64,000 nt of DNA from Dermatophagoides farinae (GCF_024713945.1 NW_027461520.1:62001-126000), one strand, 5' to 3'. Positions 38,965-49,468 are shown, numbered from the stretch's first letter. The notes: a model not told the origin generated them from the letters alone. Numbers and translations are program-made.

Positions 38965-40669
38965 TTATTTGTGCCAATCTCTTGCTTGAATTTTGTTTTG
39001 ATGAATAACTCGCATATCTTCAGTCCAAGCCGTCATATTATTATTAGATTCGCTAAACATTAAAAATTTCTTAAGTCCGTCAATAAATATAGCTTTACTA
39101 CTTATTGCTCTCTTACAGCATTGTTCGACTAATCTTGTCCATGCACGCTTGGTTAAAAATTCGTTACGATTAAGTAACCCTGCAACATTTGATTTTTTAA
39201 GCGATTTTTCGAATCTGATCATCCAATCGTAACATTCGGTTTCACTTCTAGTGAAAAAATCGTAAACCTTGCCATCTCTTGTGTATATTGTAAAGCAACA
39301 CGTAAGCAAAAGTTTAGGAAGTTCGGTCAAAAGTCCTTTGGGTTTGATATAGTTGGTACTTTCTAATTTAGAACTATCTGCACTCATGGAAGACGGTGTG
39401 TCAATACCAGATTGTCTATATATGTACTTCATGTATCCTAACATATTGCTGTCACAACCATACGAAATAGCAGCAATGTCAGTAAATTTAAGAATAGTTG
39501 AAGCAGTTCCTGCGAGTTGCTTTTGCCACCCTAATATGCCAGATTTTTCATCTAGTATGAGTAACCTTGATTCATATTTGTGTAATCCTGTTGAAGGATG
39601 CCATCGAACTCTATAAATTAAATAAGAACTTTTAGCAAGCTTAATTTTGGTAATAGTTTTAACGTCTGTAATAGCGCTAGGCGTGAGCACAATTGAAGTG
39701 TCTTCTCGTTTATTTTTTGTAGTGTCTTTTTTAACCACGAATTTTGAAGGTTCATAAGTGGTTTTACACAAGTTCAGTTGATTTCTTAGATTTTGCAATT
39801 CCATTTCATAATTTTTTTTCATTTCTTCTAACTGAGCTTCCAACGTTTTATAACGTGTTTTATATAATTCTAAAGCTTTTTGATCATTAGAAAGCAGCTG
39901 TATTTGCGCAATTGCAAAATCCAGTTGAGTTTGTCGTTCTCTCAGGGCTTCTATTAAAGATATTTTTTCTTCACCAAGTTGCAGTGTGTGATGTGCAAGT
40001 ATATCATATCTATTTTGAAATTCAATCAATCTGTTAGATAAATCGGTAATAGCACCTTCTTTTTGTCTCGCATTTCGTTCCACTTCACTTAAAATCTGCT
40101 TATATTTGTGTATCTTTTCAGCTGCATTGATGGAATTTTGAATTTCGTGGTCGCGCGCCAATTCGGCTTCTGTATTCGCTGTTTTTAAAGTTCCAATATG
40201 ATCCACTAGTCCTTCATGTTTTTCCGATAATTTTTTATAATCGTCTTGAAGTTTTTCATGTTCTTTCGCTAATAGATTGTAAGCCTTTCTAGTAACATAA
40301 TTTCCACTTTTTGACGGATCAACTTCTTGAATTTGTTGCAACTCTTCTCTCAAAGCTTCAACTTCTTGCTGCATCAATTTATTAGCGCCTGCGAATTTTG
40401 ATGCCCATTTAGTAAGTCTAGTCTTTTCATCTTTTAACTCCGACAAACCTAAAATAATATCTCAAATTACTTACTTGTGGGTCCACAACTATTGGGGTTT
40501 AAGCCTCGTAATTCTTTCAGTCTTTCAATTTTAACTTTCGCTGGCACAGAATTTTCATTGTGCTCGATTAAATCTCTTTTCTAGCATAAATAAAAAATAT
40601 GAAAAAATAACTTACTAATCTATTATGAGCAGTTATTAAAGCTTCATATTCATAGTTTGAATCCACCAT
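38965..40669 (-). CDS. Coiled-coil protein with a C-terminal PH-like domain
   Basis: Three minus-strand exons, 40616-40669, 40475-40580 and 38965-40448, with introns of 35 nt (40581-40615) and 26 nt (40449-40474), give 547 residues. The first ATG yields MVDSNYEYEALITAHNRL. Residues about 60-290 are a near-continuous coiled coil (QQEVEALREELQQIQ; ALRERQTQLDFAIAQIQLL; LEEMKKNYEMELQNLRNQL). Residues about 330-475 look like a split PH domain (IKLAKSSYLIYRVRWHPSTG ... LTCCFTIYTRDGKVYDFFTRS and ECYDWMIRFEKSL), ending with the usual Trp in the last helix. Such a combination suits a membrane-tethering or cytoskeletal protein binding phosphoinositides. No orthologue recognised. Confidence 0.65.
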
Positions 40670-40972
40670 TTAATAATGTTAGATTTATATGTTATATGGT
40701 GCAGGACACTAAATAATTCCAATTCTTTCAAACAAGATCGAACTAAGTCATTTTATAAAAAACCTTGTTATTCCCATTTATTCCAAAACTAGAATAAAAT
40801 GGCTGACTTGTTAGTGTGTCTATTGTTTGAATTTGTATTTGTAACGTTAAAAAATAATATATATGTTATAATTCATTATTTTAAATTTCAATGGACAATT
40901 TAATAGAACATAAAGCTATTCATGAGACCATTTCAAAAAAAAACTAGTTGGAACTGTTAGCAAAAACTCGAA
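40670..40972. other. Intergenic region between divergent genes
   Basis: AT-rich, 303 bases, shared upstream region of the coiled-coil/PH gene and the membrane protein gene. It contains one 18-codon ATG frame (40890-40946) that may be an upstream frame; nothing else is visible. Confidence 0.45.
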
Positions 40973-41854
40973 ATGCTGATCATGGCTTCTTTATTAGAAC
41001 AAGCTAAAAATTTTATTAGATGGATGCAGAGTGAACGTGGGTATATTGGAGCTTTGTTTACTACTCAAAGCAACCCAAGTGATGATCCAATTCTTATGCA
41101 ATTTTCCCTCATTGCCACAATTTTGATTGGGCCTTTTTTTTGCTTTGTATGTGCTATTTTGTATTTTACCATTCCAAAAGAATATTATAAAGTAAAAGCC
41201 TGGTCATTTTGGAATTTAATCGTTGCAGCAATTATGTTTACTGTTTATTTAAGCAATGAGATAAAGCAAGTCGTTGAATACACAACGAAACAGACACATG
41301 CATATCAAACATTGATTCGATTTGATCAATCTAATACAGCCTATCCATATTATAATGATAATCCTTATGAAGAACAAAGTATTAATTCAAAAAACATCTT
41401 ATCCACTTTTGACAATTTTAGTCAAGTTTTCCTAATGTTTCGAGATTTTAATTTATTGCCCTCTTTGGAATTTTATCAGAATTATTTTTTGCAAATAAGC
41501 GATATTAGCAAGGACCAATTAGAAAGATATACAATTATTGAATCTAAAACTCAATATTTTCTGTCTAACAATTATGTAATACGGCTTGGTTTACGTTTGA
41601 AAAAACTAGAAAATGTATTTTATAGTACGGAGCAAAGCTATATATTGATTTATTTTAACAAATCTTATGCCCAAACTTCTAAACTGATATTGATTGAAAA
41701 ACTATTGGTTAACCCAAATAAAAAGTACATCATAGACGAATTTTTTTTGAAAACATACATTAATACAGATGGGTATATCGATGTGGTTTACCCTCGACAA
41801 TATACACTAGAAGTTTTGCAAATAATTAAACGGGTTGAAAACAATAAATTGTAG
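40973..41854 (+). CDS. Unknown membrane protein with two N-terminal spans
   Basis: A 293-residue product. Two hydrophobic segments occur close together, LIATILIGPFFCFVCAILYFTI (about 45-66) and AWSFWNLIVAAIMFTVYL (about 75-92), without a cleavable signal. The remaining 200 residues are polar and soluble-looking. The start could be the first ATG or the one three codons later (MASLLEQAKNF), which looks more natural. The layout resembles small ER or Golgi membrane proteins, but no family is recognised. Confidence 0.55.
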   Translation: MLIMASLLEQAKNFIRWMQSERGYIGALFTTQSNPSDDPILMQFSLIATILIGPFFCFVCAILYFTIPKEYYKVKAWSFWNLIVAAIMFTVYLSNEIKQVVEYTTKQTHAYQTLIRFDQSNTAYPYYNDNPYEEQSINSKNILSTFDNFSQVFLMFRDFNLLPSLEFYQNYFLQISDISKDQLERYTIIESKTQYFLSNNYVIRLGLRLKKLENVFYSTEQSYILIYFNKSYAQTSKLILIEKLLVNPNKKYIIDEFFLKTYINTDGYIDVVYPRQYTLEVLQIIKRVENNKL

Positions 41855-42133
41855 GCTACAACTATACGAGTGATATTTTGCTTCGTTAACTTACTTCGAT
41901 GTGAGCTTTACGTAGTCAGACCAATAATTCAAACCAATTACTTTTGATTAATAATTAAGTCAATGACAGAATTTATTACCGCAAAAAAGTTTTTAGTTTA
42001 TTAAAACACGGTTCATACAATTTTGATGGACTGTAAAACAAGCTCAAAACTAAAATAGTTTTATTTTATACTACATGCCAACGCATGAACTATTGTTTAA
42101 GTGCTTTCGCTGTAATAGATAAATTAAATTGCT

Positions 42134-42775
42134 TCAAAGCGCGGCTTTAGCTTTGCGCCGATCGGCACGGCTAATAGCGTGGAAACCACTTCTAATAGTG
42201 TTTACACTTCTGTTAGCGCCACAAACCTTGCATTGCATTGTGTATAATCGAGTTTGTTGATCTCTGTCCAAAACTGTGTCTGGGCTTCTGCACATTCTGC
42301 AAGTTACATATTCGACTATGTATTTACGTAACAGTGTTTCTATATTTGCAGCGTTGTATCGGCCTCTCAAAATAAGTTGGCCGTCACCGGAAATACTACC
42401 TTCTGTTCCCAGTTCGCTTAGTACGAACTGAAAAATATGTTCGGCTGGTCGATGCATCGTGTTGCAAAGCATTTGAAAATTAGACCAAGCCATTCTTCTT
42501 GTTCCAACTCTGGACAAAACAGGGGGTTTAATGATATAGCGCTTATTCTCCTGTAGATTTGGATTTTTCTTTCTGATATTGGAATAGATTCTTTCAAGTA
42601 ATACGTTGTAGTCGTACGGTTCAGGGAATTTAATGCCATCGTCTTCTTCAGCACTTGGTTGCGGTATTTTTAGTTTTCTCGTTTTCTTTTTTTTGCTAGC
42701 TTTGAACAATTCAGCATATTCATCCTCTTCGACTTTCGGTGTGTTAACTATTTCATCGTTTTTCTCTTTTGTCAT
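42134..42775 (-). CDS. EIF2S2: Translation initiation factor eIF2 beta
   Basis: The beta subunit of eIF2, which delivers initiator tRNA with GTP to the 40S subunit. The frame opens 18 codons further upstream, but MTKEKNDEIV at 42775 is the more natural start, giving 213 residues. The N-terminus keeps only one lysine block (KKKKTRKLK) of the three K-boxes of yeast and animals. The core has YDYNVLLERIYSNIRKKNP, KPPVLSRVGTRRMAWSNF and HIFQFVLSELGTEGSI. The C-terminal C2-C2 zinc ribbon is VTCRMCRSPDTVL with MQCKVCGANRSV. The short head is an unusual but plausible reduction. Confidence 0.95.
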   Translation of the reverse strand: MTKEKNDEIVNTPKVEEDEYAELFKASKKKKTRKLKIPQPSAEEDDGIKFPEPYDYNVLLERIYSNIRKKNPNLQENKRYIIKPPVLSRVGTRRMAWSNFQMLCNTMHRPAEHIFQFVLSELGTEGSISGDGQLILRGRYNAANIETLLRKYIVEYVTCRMCRSPDTVLDRDQQTRLYTMQCKVCGANRSVNTIRSGFHAISRADRRKAKAAL

Positions 42776-42894
42776 GTGCTCTTTATGTAATTTATATAAT
42801 AAGCGCAGTAAACTAATAAAATGTTTCAAAAATTATTTCTCTTATTTTTCAAAAATAATTTAATCTAAACAAAACTATTTTCTTGTCAGCGCCT

Positions 42895-43704
42895 CTAATA
42901 AGAAAACAGTTCCCAATACTCCACGTATTTTATTTTATCTGACGCGAAACACTGTGCTCCTTCAAAATTCAATATGTTACCTTTGTTGAATGTTCGGAAT
43001 TGACGAATAGAATAAACCTCTTGAAAGTTCTTGGAAATCGCTAAACGATGATTGTTAAAGCAGCCTCCAAACGAAATGAAATGTTTATGATTTTTATTAA
43101 ACCAGTAAAAGCTATTATTTGAATTTTGTTTTTTTTCTATTACTTTGAGTAACGGCTTGACACTGAAAATTATAACTTCATCACCGCTCGCTTTTTGATT
43201 ACTCGTCATTTTTATTTTTTGTGTAAAAAATATGCCCACAACTATATTTGACTCTAGTTTCAACAGTAAAAAAGACTTTTTCTTGGACTTCAACATACAC
43301 TCTCGCAACTTTTCTGTGTTGATATTGGTAACAGACGACTCGTACTGCAAAGTACCAATTGTTTTTATGTTGTTCGTAATCAGCGGAATTATGGATTTCC
43401 AAATTTTTGCCGATGCGAAAAGTAAGTCAAACATGTTTTGACAACTCAATATAGATGAATTGAAATACGTAGTAGTTTTTTTATGCGTTTCCTCAGCATT
43501 TCGCTGAATGATAACTAAATCCATATGTTTAGGCACATTTAGGTTTTTTAGATATGCAGAAACGGGAGTTATATCGAATATTAATTTGCAGGACTCATAT
43601 GGGTTATTTGAATTTTTTTGGAAGCTTAATCTAAACAAACGTTCATACCGATCTGTTTCATTGAACAGTTCAAAATTTATAAAAGTCGAAACTATTTCGG
43701 ACAT
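42895..43704 (-). CDS. TLDc-domain protein
   Basis: TLDc proteins are linked to oxidative stress resistance and regulate the V-ATPase. In the 269-residue product the TLDc-like region covers about 90-269. KSFLLLKLESNIVVGIFFTQ matches the family's 'tlllik...g.vfGaf', then GDEVIIFSV, FYWFNKNHKHFISFGGCF, and FRTFNKGNIL ending in VEYWELF (the family 'lEvwg' strand). The first 90 residues have no clear match. The start ATG lies close to the divergent gene that follows. Confidence 0.65.
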   Translation of the reverse strand: MSEIVSTFINFELFNETDRYERLFRLSFQKNSNNPYESCKLIFDITPVSAYLKNLNVPKHMDLVIIQRNAEETHKKTTTYFNSSILSCQNMFDLLFASAKIWKSIIPLITNNIKTIGTLQYESSVTNINTEKLRECMLKSKKKSFLLLKLESNIVVGIFFTQKIKMTSNQKASGDEVIIFSVKPLLKVIEKKQNSNNSFYWFNKNHKHFISFGGCFNNHRLAISKNFQEVYSIRQFRTFNKGNILNFEGAQCFASDKIKYVEYWELFSY

Positions 43705-43896
43705 TATTGACTTATTAGTTTAGTCTAATTTTGTATAATCAAAATATAATAATAGATACAAAATCTCAAAAATTCATAATTAGTTCATCTTTTGGGTTTC
43801 ATAACTTAAAAAAATTAAAAATTAATAAATTACGCCTAACTCGATAGTGCTCTTTTCGGCTTTTTATTGTTTGGGTGCAGCGACCATATTAAGAAT

Positions 43897-45864
43897 ATGC
43901 AACATCGAAATAACTGTCCTCTGGGTAGTGTTTCAGCTTACAAATTATATGGAAGCGAATTAGTAAAAGAAAAAAATAAAGGAATTGCAGAAACTGATAG
44001 CGACCTTCCATGTCCAGATCGTAAGTGTTCTACTTGGTACGATTTGTACACTTGGTTTGGTTTTAATCGAAAGGATCTATCTACAGAACAATTTGTAAAA
44101 TGTTTCACAGACATTGGTCATGGAGGATCTGGTATTTACGAACGCCTGACTATTTTGGGTGAAAAAACGTTAGAAATGCTTGCTAAAATGTATATTAGTG
44201 AAAAGTTCGCAATTTATCTTGTTCCCTACAGCTTGAGAGTCAACACGCCTGAGTCTTTGATACGGTCTATTTGGACTTTGAAACGCGTCGAACGAGTGAC
44301 AAGTCCAGTTTCGTTAGCTTTGTTTAGCAGAGCTCATTTGAGTACAGTCCAGTCGTTGCCTTCGGCTGTTGCAGCGGTAAAATACTTCAAAGCGTGTTTT
44401 GGCTATTCAGTTCAATGTTCCCCAAGTTTACGAGCTTTAAAAACGTCAGCATATAAATTTGAATTGCTCGCAGCTACAGAAACATATGATGCGCGAAACT
44501 CTATTATTTACGACTGGGCTACAGTTTTAATTGACAACGTATATTTTACACAAAAATTTAAAACGCGAGCTACTAATGCCGAGTGTGAACTGATTCAGGA
44601 TATGCAAGAATATTTTGGGTATCCGTACGACACGATAATACCAAGAATCGCGTGCATAATAAACAATGAATATGAAGAATCTGGTTATAATCAACAAGCT
44701 CAAACAGGTAGAAACTTGATACATATCGCAGCAGTTGAATACTTTGCTTCGCTCTCTAGGCAAGCCATGGTAGAAAACACTACAATTGAGCGGTGGATGG
44801 AAAACGAAGTGGGTTGTTTCATGAGCTCTAAAATTTGTGCAATTTTCGCTTGCACTTACATGAATCTAATGCCTATTATTGATAATATGTACGCAAAAAA
44901 TGCCGAAACACAGACTTTAGATGTTTATGAAGATTTATTTTTTAAGTTATTAGCTGCTTGTTACAGTGTTACTCGGGAAGCTGAATCAAAAAAGTACATA
45001 ACAGCTTTAGTGTGTCGATTGCGTCAGATTCAAATAATGATATTTGCAGCCGAAACAAACATAAAAATCAACGGTACGGACGCAGATTCGCTTGCGCTTC
45101 TGCAAGGTATTGATATTTACCGTTGGAGCACTCTGACTTCTCTGAATAAACCAGTTACAATGGCTTGGTCCTCAAGACCTCGCGAAAAACACTTAGATGG
45201 GATTATCCCGGAATTATTAGCACTACAGGTACCATGTAAAACTACTGTTCACAGCCCTTCTCAACCAAACAGCAAAGAAATAAAAAGCAAATATTACTAT
45301 AATCGCAAATTACCAACGCAATGCATAATTGAAGAAGTTGAGAACGAGCCCAATCTTGAGATGTTGAATCCTGAAGAATACAAGCTGGACGATTTTATAG
45401 GAAAAAAATTCAAAGTCAGAAAACGGATCGAAAACAGTCGCCGTCTCAAAAATGAAGTGTTGGGCAATGAAATGGACAAAGTTGTTAAAAAACTTAGCGA
45501 ACGCATTGGCGGAAATTTGTACAAACCGTATGGAGCTAAGTTTATGAACCACAAAATAAAGGTAAAGCGAAAAGAGAATTCTGAAAACGATAACAGCCGA
45601 CAGACATCTGAAATGGACCTGTACTCTCAAGATTCTTATTTACCGCAGTCGAGTGACTACGAAGATTACAACGAAGAAGATGAACAAAGTTCAGTGAAAG
45701 ATATCTCCAGAGAATCTTTAAAAGAGAGAGTGTCAAACGTCTCAATGTTTATTCCACGAGTAACGAGTAGACCGCCCACGCTTTCGTTAAACAAAAGTAT
45801 AAATTGCGCTTCAAATTCATTTGAGAACATAGATAAGAAAAAAGTAGGCTCTGAAATAGCATGA
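43897..45864 (+). CDS. Unknown protein with a possible RNase III-like domain
   Basis: The frame opens at a TTG, but the first ATG is at 43897 (MQHRNNCPLGS), giving 655 residues. Near residue 80 the run IYERLTILGEKTLEMLAKMYISEKF resembles the RNase III signature 'NERLEFLGDavLell.s.yL', but the catalytic Asp is Glu and other acidic ligands are unclear. A second helical region around 255-300 (AQTGRNLIHIAAVEYFASL) may be a further, degenerate copy. Inactive RNase III folds occur in mitochondrial ribosomal proteins such as mL44, which is one possibility. The last 170 residues are charged and disordered. The call is tentative. Confidence 0.5.
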   Translation: MQHRNNCPLGSVSAYKLYGSELVKEKNKGIAETDSDLPCPDRKCSTWYDLYTWFGFNRKDLSTEQFVKCFTDIGHGGSGIYERLTILGEKTLEMLAKMYISEKFAIYLVPYSLRVNTPESLIRSIWTLKRVERVTSPVSLALFSRAHLSTVQSLPSAVAAVKYFKACFGYSVQCSPSLRALKTSAYKFELLAATETYDARNSIIYDWATVLIDNVYFTQKFKTRATNAECELIQDMQEYFGYPYDTIIPRIACIINNEYEESGYNQQAQTGRNLIHIAAVEYFASLSRQAMVENTTIERWMENEVGCFMSSKICAIFACTYMNLMPIIDNMYAKNAETQTLDVYEDLFFKLLAACYSVTREAESKKYITALVCRLRQIQIMIFAAETNIKINGTDADSLALLQGIDIYRWSTLTSLNKPVTMAWSSRPREKHLDGIIPELLALQVPCKTTVHSPSQPNSKEIKSKYYYNRKLPTQCIIEEVENEPNLEMLNPEEYKLDDFIGKKFKVRKRIENSRRLKNEVLGNEMDKVVKKLSERIGGNLYKPYGAKFMNHKIKVKRKENSENDNSRQTSEMDLYSQDSYLPQSSDYEDYNEEDEQSSVKDISRESLKERVSNVSMFIPRVTSRPPTLSLNKSINCASNSFENIDKKKVGSEIA

Positions 45865-46003
45865 AGTTGATTTTTGTATATTTTTCATTATCTAATTGGT
45901 ACGATATTTTACATTCAACATTTTTATTTAAAAATTGCAGACATGTGTTTCTGATATTTAGTAGAAAAAGTATTAGCGTTAAAAGTTATGCAGGTATTTA
46001 GAT

Positions 46004-46717
46004 TTATATGTTTGAGGCCGCTTTTCGCAAGCGAACAACTTCTTCAAAGTTGTTGTAAATGCCTTCAAATCTGGGCGTGAGCGTTTCTTTGGCTGTCTTC
46101 AATGCGTGCTCAACCGTGATCTGGTTTTCGTTCATTTTCTTGATAAGCTGTAAGAAGTTGTGGAATTGCTGCGTGTCCATTATACCTTTCGCGTTTTTGA
46201 ATAGTTCTTTCGTTTTGATGGTGGCTTCATCCAGCTTTGAAATGCTAGCTGGAGGACTGGTTGTGATGTTAGAAAGTGTGTTTTCTAAGTGTAAATTGCT
46301 TGAGTACGAAGGTTCTGTGTAGATAGGGTGGCTGTCCAAGTCGTCGACTTTGATTTCTTGAAGATCTGCCATGATAGATCTACGCAGAGACTCGATTTTC
46401 TCACACTTTTGTTTCAAATTAGAATTGGATTTGCGCAGTCGTAAAATTTCGTCCCGCGCTTGCTGCAAAGAAACCTGGAGCTCGTGAATTTCAGTTTCGT
46501 ACTTTTTGATTTGCGCTTGAGAGCCGGAAAGTTTAGTTTTGTACGCCTCCACATCTCGCGACTGACTTGATAAGATTTCGTCGTATTCTTTACAAACTTG
46601 ACGAAAAGCTCGGTCGACCAGTTGCTGTGCAGTGTTGAATTGCGATTTTGGCTCTTTCGAAGAAAAAGAACGAAGCAGGTCTGAATAATGTTCTGTCGAC
46701 TTGTTATAGTCTTCCAT
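46004..46717 (-). CDS. Unknown coiled-coil protein (At4g15545-like pattern)
   Basis: A 237-residue product. Residues about 45-120 form a coiled coil (YETEIHELQVSLQQARDEI and LRLRKSNSNLKQKCEKIESL). A Ser/Thr-Pro linker follows, then a compact C-terminal helical module with FHNFLQLIKKMNENQITVEH and LKTAKETLTP ending in FEGIYNNFEEVV. That combination reminds me of the plant At4g15545 family of unknown function, with low certainty. It is a single exon. Confidence 0.6.
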   Translation of the reverse strand: MEDYNKSTEHYSDLLRSFSSKEPKSQFNTAQQLVDRAFRQVCKEYDEILSSQSRDVEAYKTKLSGSQAQIKKYETEIHELQVSLQQARDEILRLRKSNSNLKQKCEKIESLRRSIMADLQEIKVDDLDSHPIYTEPSYSSNLHLENTLSNITTSPPASISKLDEATIKTKELFKNAKGIMDTQQFHNFLQLIKKMNENQITVEHALKTAKETLTPRFEGIYNNFEEVVRLRKAASNI

Positions 46718-46967
46718 GTTTTATCTGAATCTAATTATTTACAGTTGTCCGAGGCCGATCAATATTATAGAATGTAAACTCACTCACAAACGATTTATAA
46801 TAATTTATTATTGCACTCATAGACTCGCACTAAATATAGAACCGGAATATGAAACTAAATCAAGTTAAAAGTATGCAAAAGTGTTAACCGACATTCATTG
46901 CTAAAAGATTGCCTTTATTTATTGTTTTTAAAAATATTGCGCAGTTGGTAATATTTATCCGCGTCAT

Positions 46968-47960
46968 ATGCAAAAAAAAAGTAGTTTGTCTATAAATGAA
47001 TTAGCACCACAAACCTGGGAAAACTACAAAAAAATAGACACTGTACCGGCCTTTTATATCAGAGTAAAAAGTCAGAAGGTCACGAGCGTTCTTGAAGCAT
47101 TGAAACAAAATGGGTTTGAGTTTTCTGACTCGTATCGTCATGTTAAACGAGTTAACCGCACTAACGACAACTGCAAAGACGACGCAAACATTTTAGTTTC
47201 TGTTGGGGAGGCTGAACCCAACCTCAGTTTTCTTGTTGAGACGCTAGACGAAATGCCCGAGATTGTTTCAACAGTAATTCACCAACTACAATCGCGCAGC
47301 ATAGCAGAATGCAGAGCGTTAAATGCGCGTCACTGGCCTTATGCGTTTAGAAAATACACTAAACAATGGACGCCTTTAGCTAAAACTCCAAATGAAGAAG
47401 GCCTCGCCGAAACAGCTTTCTATAACTTTAAGACGCTCAATTTGAACTTTTGTGAAAAACTAAATCCGTGCTCTTTAGAGTGCCACATATATCATAAAAA
47501 TCGATTTATCGCCTCCGCTTGCGGCGATTATAAAAATCCTTTAAATCACGCTGTCATGTTAGCCATTGACGCCATAGGCAATTTCATAGCGAATAAAAAA
47601 ACTACGAGCTTAGCTTGCAATAATATATTTTCCACACACAGCAATATTGAAATAGAAATAGACGAAAATGCTATTTCGACAAGACAGTACTATTTAACTG
47701 AGTTTTTAGTGTTTTTAAATTCAGAACCTTGTTGTATGTGTTCTATGGCGCTTGTTCATTCTCGCGTAAAAGACGTAAACATCTGGAGAAACTTTAATCT
47801 CACTGTAGATAAAGAGTGTTTTTACGATATTAAAAAAGAAAAAAATATTATCACAGCAAACAATATTGACAAGTCGTACGACTCTGATTTTTATCGCGAG
47901 CCGATTGTGGCGTTCGTGAAGAATCTAAATCACCATTACCGTGTTTATTTAATTAAATGA
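46968..47960 (+). CDS. ADAT3: ADAT3/Tad3, non-catalytic subunit of tRNA adenosine deaminase
   Basis: With ADAT2 it converts A34 to inosine in tRNAs. The product has 330 residues. The cytidine-deaminase-like fold has PLNHAVMLAID, where the usual catalytic Glu of HAE is Val, and SEPCCMCSMALVHSRV with the zinc-binding PCxxC. HAV is the hallmark of ADAT3, so the change is normal for the family. The N-terminal half has the ADAT3-typical RALNARHWPYAFRKY segment, used in tRNA binding. It is a single exon with a clear ATG. Confidence 0.92.
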   Translation: MQKKSSLSINELAPQTWENYKKIDTVPAFYIRVKSQKVTSVLEALKQNGFEFSDSYRHVKRVNRTNDNCKDDANILVSVGEAEPNLSFLVETLDEMPEIVSTVIHQLQSRSIAECRALNARHWPYAFRKYTKQWTPLAKTPNEEGLAETAFYNFKTLNLNFCEKLNPCSLECHIYHKNRFIASACGDYKNPLNHAVMLAIDAIGNFIANKKTTSLACNNIFSTHSNIEIEIDENAISTRQYYLTEFLVFLNSEPCCMCSMALVHSRVKDVNIWRNFNLTVDKECFYDIKKEKNIITANNIDKSYDSDFYREPIVAFVKNLNHHYRVYLIK

Positions 47961-48136
47961 AAATAAAATAATTTATCATTTTGAAATAAATTCTCGGTGT
48001 AGTTTTGCTATATTTACAGGTCTGTTTTTTGGTAAATTCGAATGCCTTCCTTTTTGAATGTATTTTAGCTATTTTAATTTGAACAGAGTTTTGAGTATAG
48101 TGTTATTTTTTAGGAAGTAATCCGGTCTCTTGTTGT

Positions 48137-49468
48137 ATGCGAGAAATAATTAGTCTACATGTTGGTCAGGCTGGTTTGCAACTGGCACCCGAAGCTTGGG
48201 AGTTATTTGCTCACGAGCACGGAATCAACTTTGCTGGCAACAAAATAAATAAAGAGTTTTATACGGGCACCAAAGCTGAAACTTTCTTTCACACTTCTTC
48301 CACAGAACGTTTGGTGCCCCGCGCCGTGCTTATTGATTTGGAGCCTAGCGTGATAGACATGATTAAGAAAGGTTCATTAGGAGAATTTTTTCATCCAGAC
48401 CATATGTTATCTTTTCAGGAAGACGCAGCAAACAACTTCGCACGTGGTCATTATTCAATCGGTCGCAGTGCAATTCGCACTATCATCGATAATATTAGAC
48501 GGCAAATGGAGTTGACTTCAAGTATACAGGGTTTAATGATTTACCATTCGGTAGGAGGAGGAACTGGTAGTGGGCTGACCGCGTTGGTAAACGAATACAT
48601 GGAAGAAGATATTATGAAAATCCCTACGTTCAATTTTACTATCTGGCCTTCACCATGCATTTCTAACAGCATCGTTGAACCGTATAACGCCGTCTTGAGT
48701 TTGTCTAGTCTTATTCAGCATAGCCACATCACAACTATGCTTGACAACGAAGCGATTTATGATATTTGCCAAAATCAACTTAAATGCCAAGAGCCTTCTT
48801 ACTCAAATTTGAACAGCTTGATTGCCCACGTTGTTAGTTCTGTAACAGCAAGTTTACGTTTTTCTGGACAGCTAAACATTGATTTAAGTGAGTTCTTGAC
48901 TAATCTTGTTCCTTTTCCTCGATTGCATTTTATGTTAAGCTCTCTGGCGCCTATTACCAGTCCATTAAACGTGAACCACCAAAACAATACTGTTACTGAC
49001 ATAACATTCCAATCTTTCCAAGAAAGCAATTCAATGTGTAGATGCAATCCGTTGAGTGGTATCTACATGGCTTGTTGTTTGATGTATAGAGGTGACGTTA
49101 CAACGAACGACGTCAATAAGGCTATCCTCAATCTCAAAGTCAAGTCTAGTGTTAAGTTTGTTCCATGGTCTCCCACTGGATTCAAAACTGGAATTTCTCA
49201 TGCGCCTTTGACGACATTGCAAAACAGCAATATTTCTGTAGAAAAGAAAAACATATGCACAATTTCAAACAACACCAATATATACCGCGTGTTCGAAAAA
49301 GTGGCTGCCAAGTTCGACTTAATGTTTTCACGCAGAGCCTTCGTTCACTGGTTCGTCAGTGAAGGAATGGAAGAATCTGAATTTTCCGAATCTCGCGAAT
49401 CGTTACAAATTTTGCTTGATGATTATATGTCAATTCAAAATGAATTCAGTTATCCTCACGACTATTAG
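48137..49468 (+). CDS. Divergent alpha-tubulin
   Basis: A tubulin of 443 residues, about standard length. MREIISLHVGQAGLQ at the start, GGGTGSG (the nucleotide loop), DNEAIYDIC, and SEFLTNLVPFPRLHF with the alpha-type GTP-hydrolysing Glu identify it as alpha, along with YMACCLMYRGDV and FVHWFVSEGMEE. It differs strongly from ordinary alpha-tubulin: the loop around position 40 is altered, the segment at about 275-295 is unlike the consensus, and the usual acidic Glu-rich tail is replaced by YMSIQNEFSYPHDY. Apicomplexa have specialised alpha isotypes for the conoid or flagella, so a stage-specific isotype is likely. Ordinary alpha-tubulin must lie elsewhere. Confidence 0.9.
   Translation: MREIISLHVGQAGLQLAPEAWELFAHEHGINFAGNKINKEFYTGTKAETFFHTSSTERLVPRAVLIDLEPSVIDMIKKGSLGEFFHPDHMLSFQEDAANNFARGHYSIGRSAIRTIIDNIRRQMELTSSIQGLMIYHSVGGGTGSGLTALVNEYMEEDIMKIPTFNFTIWPSPCISNSIVEPYNAVLSLSSLIQHSHITTMLDNEAIYDICQNQLKCQEPSYSNLNSLIAHVVSSVTASLRFSGQLNIDLSEFLTNLVPFPRLHFMLSSLAPITSPLNVNHQNNTVTDITFQSFQESNSMCRCNPLSGIYMACCLMYRGDVTTNDVNKAILNLKVKSSVKFVPWSPTGFKTGISHAPLTTLQNSNISVEKKNICTISNNTNIYRVFEKVAAKFDLMFSRRAFVHWFVSEGMEESEFSESRESLQILLDDYMSIQNEFSYPHDY

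Noticed and set aside
47550-47580. Missing catalytic Glu in the deaminase motif as a sign of decay
   Set aside because: HAV instead of HAE is the normal state of ADAT3.
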